DNA of 64,000 nucleotides. Source: Rhodococcus sp. 1163 (GTDB lineage: Bacteria > Actinomycetota > Actinomycetes > Mycobacteriales > Mycobacteriaceae). The position numbers and the translations under genes are program-made. The notes under the pieces are model-generated. The model worked only from the letters and a program-made list of their open reading frames with translations. It was not told the DNA's origin and did not search any database. The stretch is taken from positions 1-64,000 of the forward strand of contig NZ_MKKX01000032.1 of NCBI RefSeq assembly GCF_002091985.1, written 5' to 3'. Shown one piece after another: positions 60,354 to 64,000 of the stretch (position 1 is its first letter; the number at the start of each line of letters is the position of its first letter).

Positions 60354-61478
60354 TTACTCTTTCGCGAGGTTGGTACGCGGGATGACCTCGGTCTGATCCG
60401 TTGTCCAGTCACGATTGTGGGGCTCGGTGGGAGCGGTGCCGCCACCGTCGGTGTGCTGCGGTCCGCCGGTGCGTGCAGGCTGACGAGGTCCACCGTTACG
60501 GAGTCCGAGAAGGATTCCGGCGATCAGTGCGATGACACCGAGGATGCCGAGAACGATCGGGACGGTGCGTCCGAACAACGACAACCTGTCCATGCCGTCC
60601 TTGGCTTGCTGGATCTGGAATTCGACGGTGTTCTCGTCGAACTCGATCGGTGCCTTCAGCACCTCGACCTCGGCGGTACCTGCAGTGCGCGAGTAGTACT
60701 GGTGAATATCCTCGCCGCCCTTGACGACGACACCGGTTTCGGGCTCGACCCACAGGGTTCGCGTGTTCTCGTACCAGCGAGTCATCGTGACCGGTGCGTC
60801 TCCACCTTCGACGCCCCAGGTGGCGGCAGGCAGGGTGACCTTGTTGGTGGGGAGGTTCACTACCGACGACAAGTCGACGGGCCCGACCTGCTGCTCGAAC
60901 TTGTAGACCGTGGTGCCGTTGATCTCGGTCTCTTCGACAAAGTCGATGTCCTTCGATTCACGGGCATTGACGTCGAAGTACGGGTAGCTCTTCTGCTCGG
61001 TGTTGAACGGGAACTTGTACTGCAGACCGGTGTGCGGCACTTCCTCGGCAGGCTTGCCGGACTGCAACTGGATGGTCCCGACCGGGTTCTCGACGGGCAT
61101 CGAGCTGACGCGGTCGAGCGTCACGCGGTCGACGCTGGCGGTGAGTAGGCCGCTCTCGCCCTGCTTGTCACCGCGCAGCAGTGTCTGTCCGGCCTGCACC
61201 GTGATCTCGTCTGCGCCCGAGGGATCTTCGACGGTGACGAAGCGCTGCGATACCAGTGGAACGTTCTCGTCGACGACGGCGCGACCCGCTGCCAGTGATG
61301 CAGAATTGAGTACGCTGCCTGTTCCGGTCGAGATCGTGGTGACCTCTAGATCTAGTGGCGTCTTTTCCAGCCGTGACACCGTGTACGTCGGAATCATTAT
61401 GGCCGCTACCAACAGGAAAGCGCCCAAACCGATGAGTACAAGGGCAACGATCCGGCTCGGCCCTGAGCGCTCCGCCAT
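60354..61478 (-). CDS. DUF3068 membrane protein (Rv0227c-like), lipoglycan-associated
   Basis: 374 aa. One N-terminal helix (VALVLIGLGAFLLVAAIMI), a ~280-residue external domain, a second helix (RTVPIVLGILGVIALIAGI) and a Gly/Thr-rich cytoplasmic tail. The external part has typical DUF3068 segments (FPFNTEQKSYPYFDV). Homologues in Corynebacterineae (NCgl2760/MSMEG_0317, as I remember) are needed for lipomannan maturation and lipoarabinomannan synthesis. AAGGAG lies 8 nt before ATG 61478. Divergent from the acyltransferase. Confidence 0.87.
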   Translation of the reverse strand: MAERSGPSRIVALVLIGLGAFLLVAAIMIPTYTVSRLEKTPLDLEVTTISTGTGSVLNSASLAAGRAVVDENVPLVSQRFVTVEDPSGADEITVQAGQTLLRGDKQGESGLLTASVDRVTLDRVSSMPVENPVGTIQLQSGKPAEEVPHTGLQYKFPFNTEQKSYPYFDVNARESKDIDFVEETEINGTTVYKFEQQVGPVDLSSVVNLPTNKVTLPAATWGVEGGDAPVTMTRWYENTRTLWVEPETGVVVKGGEDIHQYYSRTAGTAEVEVLKAPIEFDENTVEFQIQQAKDGMDRLSLFGRTVPIVLGILGVIALIAGILLGLRNGGPRQPARTGGPQHTDGGGTAPTEPHNRDWTTDQTEVIPRTNLAKE

Positions 61479-61684
61479 GTGAGAATCTCCTTAGTCGTTT
61501 TCTCGGCGTGCCATTTTCCACCCCCGACAGATCGAGGTGCGTAAATCCCCCCGACCTGGAGTGTCCGATTGGACCGCCACGTCGGTGGTGAGAGTAACAG
61601 TGATGCGACATTGAGGGCGCGGGCACGCCCGATGACGGGCGACTTTCGCGCTCGCGTCAACTGGAATGATTCACTGGTCCGATC
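61479..61684. promoter_or_regulatory. 206-bp divergent promoter region (DUF3068/acyltransferase)
   Basis: No gene seen. It contains a GC-rich dyad GGGCGCGGGCACGCCC near 61616 (GGGCG...CGCCC arms, close spacing), which might be an operator. No clear -10/-35 pair could be assigned to either direction. Confidence 0.35.
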
Positions 61685-62815
61685 ATGAGCACAACGACCG
61701 ACACCCTCTCGCGAGCCGTCGTGCCGCTGCGCGGGTTCATCCCCTCGCTCGAGGGAATGCGCGCGTTTGCGGCCATCGGCATCATCGTCACGCACGTGGC
61801 GTTCCAGACCGGTGCTGCGAGTTCACCCGTCATGGGGCGTATCTGGGGCCGGTTCGACCTCACGGTCGCCATATTCTTCGCCCTGTCAGGATTCCTGCTG
61901 TGGCGTCCACATGCCGCGCAGGCACGTGGGATCGGTCGTGCACAGTCTGCGGGCCGGTATTTCCACTCTCGTGTCCTTCGTATCGTGCCCGCATACTGGG
62001 TAGTGGTGGTGCTCGTGCTGCTCTTTCTCCCCGGTGCAGGCGGTGACTACCGCGTCTGGTTGGCCAACTTGTCGCTGACTCAGGTATTCGTGCCCCTCAC
62101 GTTGACCGAGGGCATGACGCAGATGTGGAGTCTGTCCGTGGAAGTGGCGTTCTATCTGCTGCTACCGCTTGCTGCCTTCGCGATGGTGAAACTCAGGGGT
62201 TCGGCGGCACGTCTTCGCATTCCGGTGCTCGCCGTGGTCTCGGCGATCAGTCTGAGTTGGGCTTTCCTGCCGGTCGTGTCAGCCCCGAACACCCATCACG
62301 ACAACTGGCTCCCCGGTTACATCCCGTGGTTCGCCGCGGGCATGGTGCTCGCCGAGATTTCCGTCGGACCCATCACCTGGGTACACCGATTGTGCTCGCA
62401 CCGGCGCATCGTCGGTGCCATTGCTTTGCTCGCCTTCGCATTGTCCGCGACGCCGCTCGCTGGACCCCAGGGGCTCGTACGGCCCGAGCCGTGGCAGTAC
62501 GAAGTGAAGATCGTGCTGGGCGCGGTACTCGCCTTCGCGCTGTTGGCCCCACTCGTGCTCGCCGACGACCATCGGCATCACCGAGTTCTGGAGCATCCGG
62601 TGATGCTGGCGTTGGGCCGATGGTCCTACGGCATCTTCATCTGGCATCTGGCGGTGCTCGCCATGGTGTTCCCGGTCTTCGGTGTCGCACCGTTCCAGGG
62701 CCATTTCTGGCTCGTCCTCTGCGTGACGGTGGCATTGTCGATTCCCGTCGCTGCAGCGAGTTATGCGCTGGTGGAGGATCCGATGCGGAGGCGGTTCAGT
62801 CGTTCTCGGCCGTGA
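61685..62815 (+). CDS. Acyltransferase family 3 membrane protein (Rv0228-like)
   Basis: 376 aa with about ten membrane segments. Acyltransferase-3 features: PSLEGMRAFAAIGIIVTHVAFQ with the likely catalytic His, LSGFLLWRPHAAQ, and MWSLSVEVAFYLLLPL. It O-acylates an envelope sugar or lipid. Position matches M. tuberculosis Rv0228 (from memory). Its 3' end overlaps the convergent aftD gene by 20 nt. Confidence 0.88.
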   Translation: MSTTTDTLSRAVVPLRGFIPSLEGMRAFAAIGIIVTHVAFQTGAASSPVMGRIWGRFDLTVAIFFALSGFLLWRPHAAQARGIGRAQSAGRYFHSRVLRIVPAYWVVVVLVLLFLPGAGGDYRVWLANLSLTQVFVPLTLTEGMTQMWSLSVEVAFYLLLPLAAFAMVKLRGSAARLRIPVLAVVSAISLSWAFLPVVSAPNTHHDNWLPGYIPWFAAGMVLAEISVGPITWVHRLCSHRRIVGAIALLAFALSATPLAGPQGLVRPEPWQYEVKIVLGAVLAFALLAPLVLADDHRHHRVLEHPVMLALGRWSYGIFIWHLAVLAMVFPVFGVAPFQGHFWLVLCVTVALSIPVAAASYALVEDPMRRRFSRSRP

Positions 62816-64000
62816 CGGCCACGGCGAGCGCCAGTACCGCAACGAGGGCGGCGAACTGAACGAGGTAGGCGTGCCCGATATAGCCCTCCGGTGATCGCCA
62901 CGGCCCGCGTGAGAGCAGTGCCATGGCTGTCAAGGTACCGATGCCCGCGGTGGACACCAGTACCCGAGCTGCGACGGTGGTGCCGTACCGCCGTTGGAGC
63001 ACAACGGTGCCGATCCCGAGGACGACGGCCACGACGGCTCCGGTGATGCCGGCGATGACGATTGCGGCGGCGATGAGTGCGATGGCGCCGACGATCGACC
63101 GGTTCCAGGGCCGTGGCGGCACACTCGTGCGGGGTGCACTGGCGCGGAGGGCGAGCAATGCCAACGGGATCAGCAGGAGTAGTCCGCCGAAGATGCCGAG
63201 TCGGTACCACGTGTTGCTCGGATAGTCGAGTACGACGGTCCCGTCGACACCTGCCGGGATCACCCATCCTTGCTGCCAACCGTTCACGGTGATCGGTTTC
63301 AACGTCGTGCCGTCGGGAGATGTTGCGTGCCAACCGGAATTGTTGCTCTCCGGTACGACGAGAAGTTGATCGGTGTCGCGGCCCGATACCTCGATCTCGC
63401 GACGGTCCGACGTCCAGGCGGTCGTGTCGGCGCTGACGGGTGCAGAACTAGTCGCGCTCGTGGCGGGAACGGGCATGGTGCGCAATCGCATTCCGTCGAC
63501 GAAGAATGCGGCACCCGGATCCACGACGACATCCTGCTCGCCCGCCGGGAGGGCAATCGGGTTGAGGGCATCGGTCTCCACCGGGAATATCCCCTCGCAC
63601 AGCGTCGCCTTCAGCGGTTCGCCCGATCGGAATGTGTCGACGGTTGCGGTCACCGATGCACGCACGGTCTGTCCGGCGATCGAGATGATCGGGCCACGGT
63701 CGCAACCGACAGTGACTACCCGGTTCGCGTCGAGTGCGCCGCCCAGAACCGCGCCGGCGGACAGTACTTTCACCTCGGCCAGACCGGGAGGCGCCGGCAG
63801 TACGAAGCCGAGAGAGTTCTTGTCCAGCACATCATCCCAGTCGACGATCGAGATGACGATCCTGTCGGTCACCCGCGGGCTCAGCTCGATCGTGGTGGAG
63901 CCGTCGATGTCACGGACCATCGGTCCATCACCCAAATTGACCGCGACCCTCGTCGGGTGCGCAGGTAGGTCCCCCAGGCTGGGGGACAGGGTGAGGCCGT
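62796..64000 (-). CDS. aftD: AftD-type arabinofuranosyltransferase, C-terminal part (cut by window edge)
   Basis: About 401 codons read, open to the right edge, so the N-terminus and all of the GT-C membrane core lie outside. Seen here: an external beta-rich, carbohydrate-binding-type region (VVDPGAAFFVDGMRLRTMP; ESNNSGWHATSPDGTTLKPI) and four to five C-terminal membrane helices ending YLVQFAALVAVLALAVAVT. The fit is AftD (Rv0236c type), which adds alpha-(1-3) branches to arabinan in arabinogalactan/LAM. Location at the end of the acyltransferase block supports it. Family call from the C-terminus only. Confidence 0.75.
   Translation of the reverse strand, partial: GLTLSPSLGDLPAHPTRVAVNLGDGPMVRDIDGSTTIELSPRVTDRIVISIVDWDDVLDKNSLGFVLPAPPGLAEVKVLSAGAVLGGALDANRVVTVGCDRGPIISIAGQTVRASVTATVDTFRSGEPLKATLCEGIFPVETDALNPIALPAGEQDVVVDPGAAFFVDGMRLRTMPVPATSATSSAPVSADTTAWTSDRREIEVSGRDTDQLLVVPESNNSGWHATSPDGTTLKPITVNGWQQGWVIPAGVDGTVVLDYPSNTWYRLGIFGGLLLLIPLALLALRASAPRTSVPPRPWNRSIVGAIALIAAAIVIAGITGAVVAVVLGIGTVVLQRRYGTTVAARVLVSTAGIGTLTAMALLSRGPWRSPEGYIGHAYLVQFAALVAVLALAVAVTAEND

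Overview
The window is high-GC actinobacterial DNA and looks like a chromosomal segment from a mycolic-acid-containing genus, most likely Rhodococcus or a close relative. The reasons are an mmpL3–NYN–trmB block beside two P-loop genes and pckA, and an aldehyde dehydrogenase/methyltransferase/GT4/membrane protein/DUF3068/acyltransferase/aftD block, both in the order I remember from Mycobacterium tuberculosis (Rv0206c-Rv0211 and Rv0223c-Rv0236c). No rRNA, tRNA, prophage or CRISPR array was seen. All homology statements come from reading the sequence and memory; no search was run.

Layout. 1-1501 is a complete IS4-family insertion sequence with a 16-bp perfect terminal repeat; its transposase frame breaks near the C-terminus at a CCC-TGA-C site. 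1533-9546 is a polyol (mannitol/sorbitol/arabitol-type) locus: two dehydrogenases on the minus strand diverge from a SorC-type regulator and a four-gene ABC importer. A STAS protein follows. 10248-15679 holds two acyl-CoA ligases, a cyclase-family hydrolase and an unusual regulator with both an XRE and a TetR DNA-binding domain. 15690-18219 is a four-gene ECF cobalt/nickel importer behind a metalloregulator-like palindrome. A SulP permease, an ABC-F ATPase and a possible ribbon-helix-helix protein follow.

22422-25976 is a penicillin-binding lipoprotein with a tandem paralogue that has lost all three catalytic motifs. 25983-32082 carries membrane and envelope genes (TSUP, POT peptide transporter, DUF3054, YceI, UPF0104-type protein, HAMP adenylate cyclase). 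32099-38411 runs from an AI-2E family permease through a histidine kinase/response regulator pair to a DUF1707/LiaF-like protein and a DUF2339 giant membrane protein. A DUF222/HNH protein comes next.

40377-50269 is the mmpL3 region: mmpL3 with a long low-complexity tail, a tail-less tandem copy, a NYN protein, trmB, and a translationally coupled pair of P-loop proteins, the second of which has a degenerate P-loop and two membrane segments. pckA follows (50917-52749). 52837-64000 is the cell-envelope glycan block, with genes on both strands, overlapping ends and a MOP-type flippase between members of the lipomannan/lipoarabinomannan-associated set. It is cut by the right edge inside aftD.

Functionally the window combines sugar-alcohol import and oxidation, metal uptake and a large set of cell-envelope functions: mycolate export (MmpL3), peptidoglycan (PBP pair) and arabinan/mannan glycolipids. 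The most unusual items are the PBP pseudoenzyme, the XRE-TetR fusion, the duplicated MmpL3, the coupled P-loop pair and the flippase in the glycan block.
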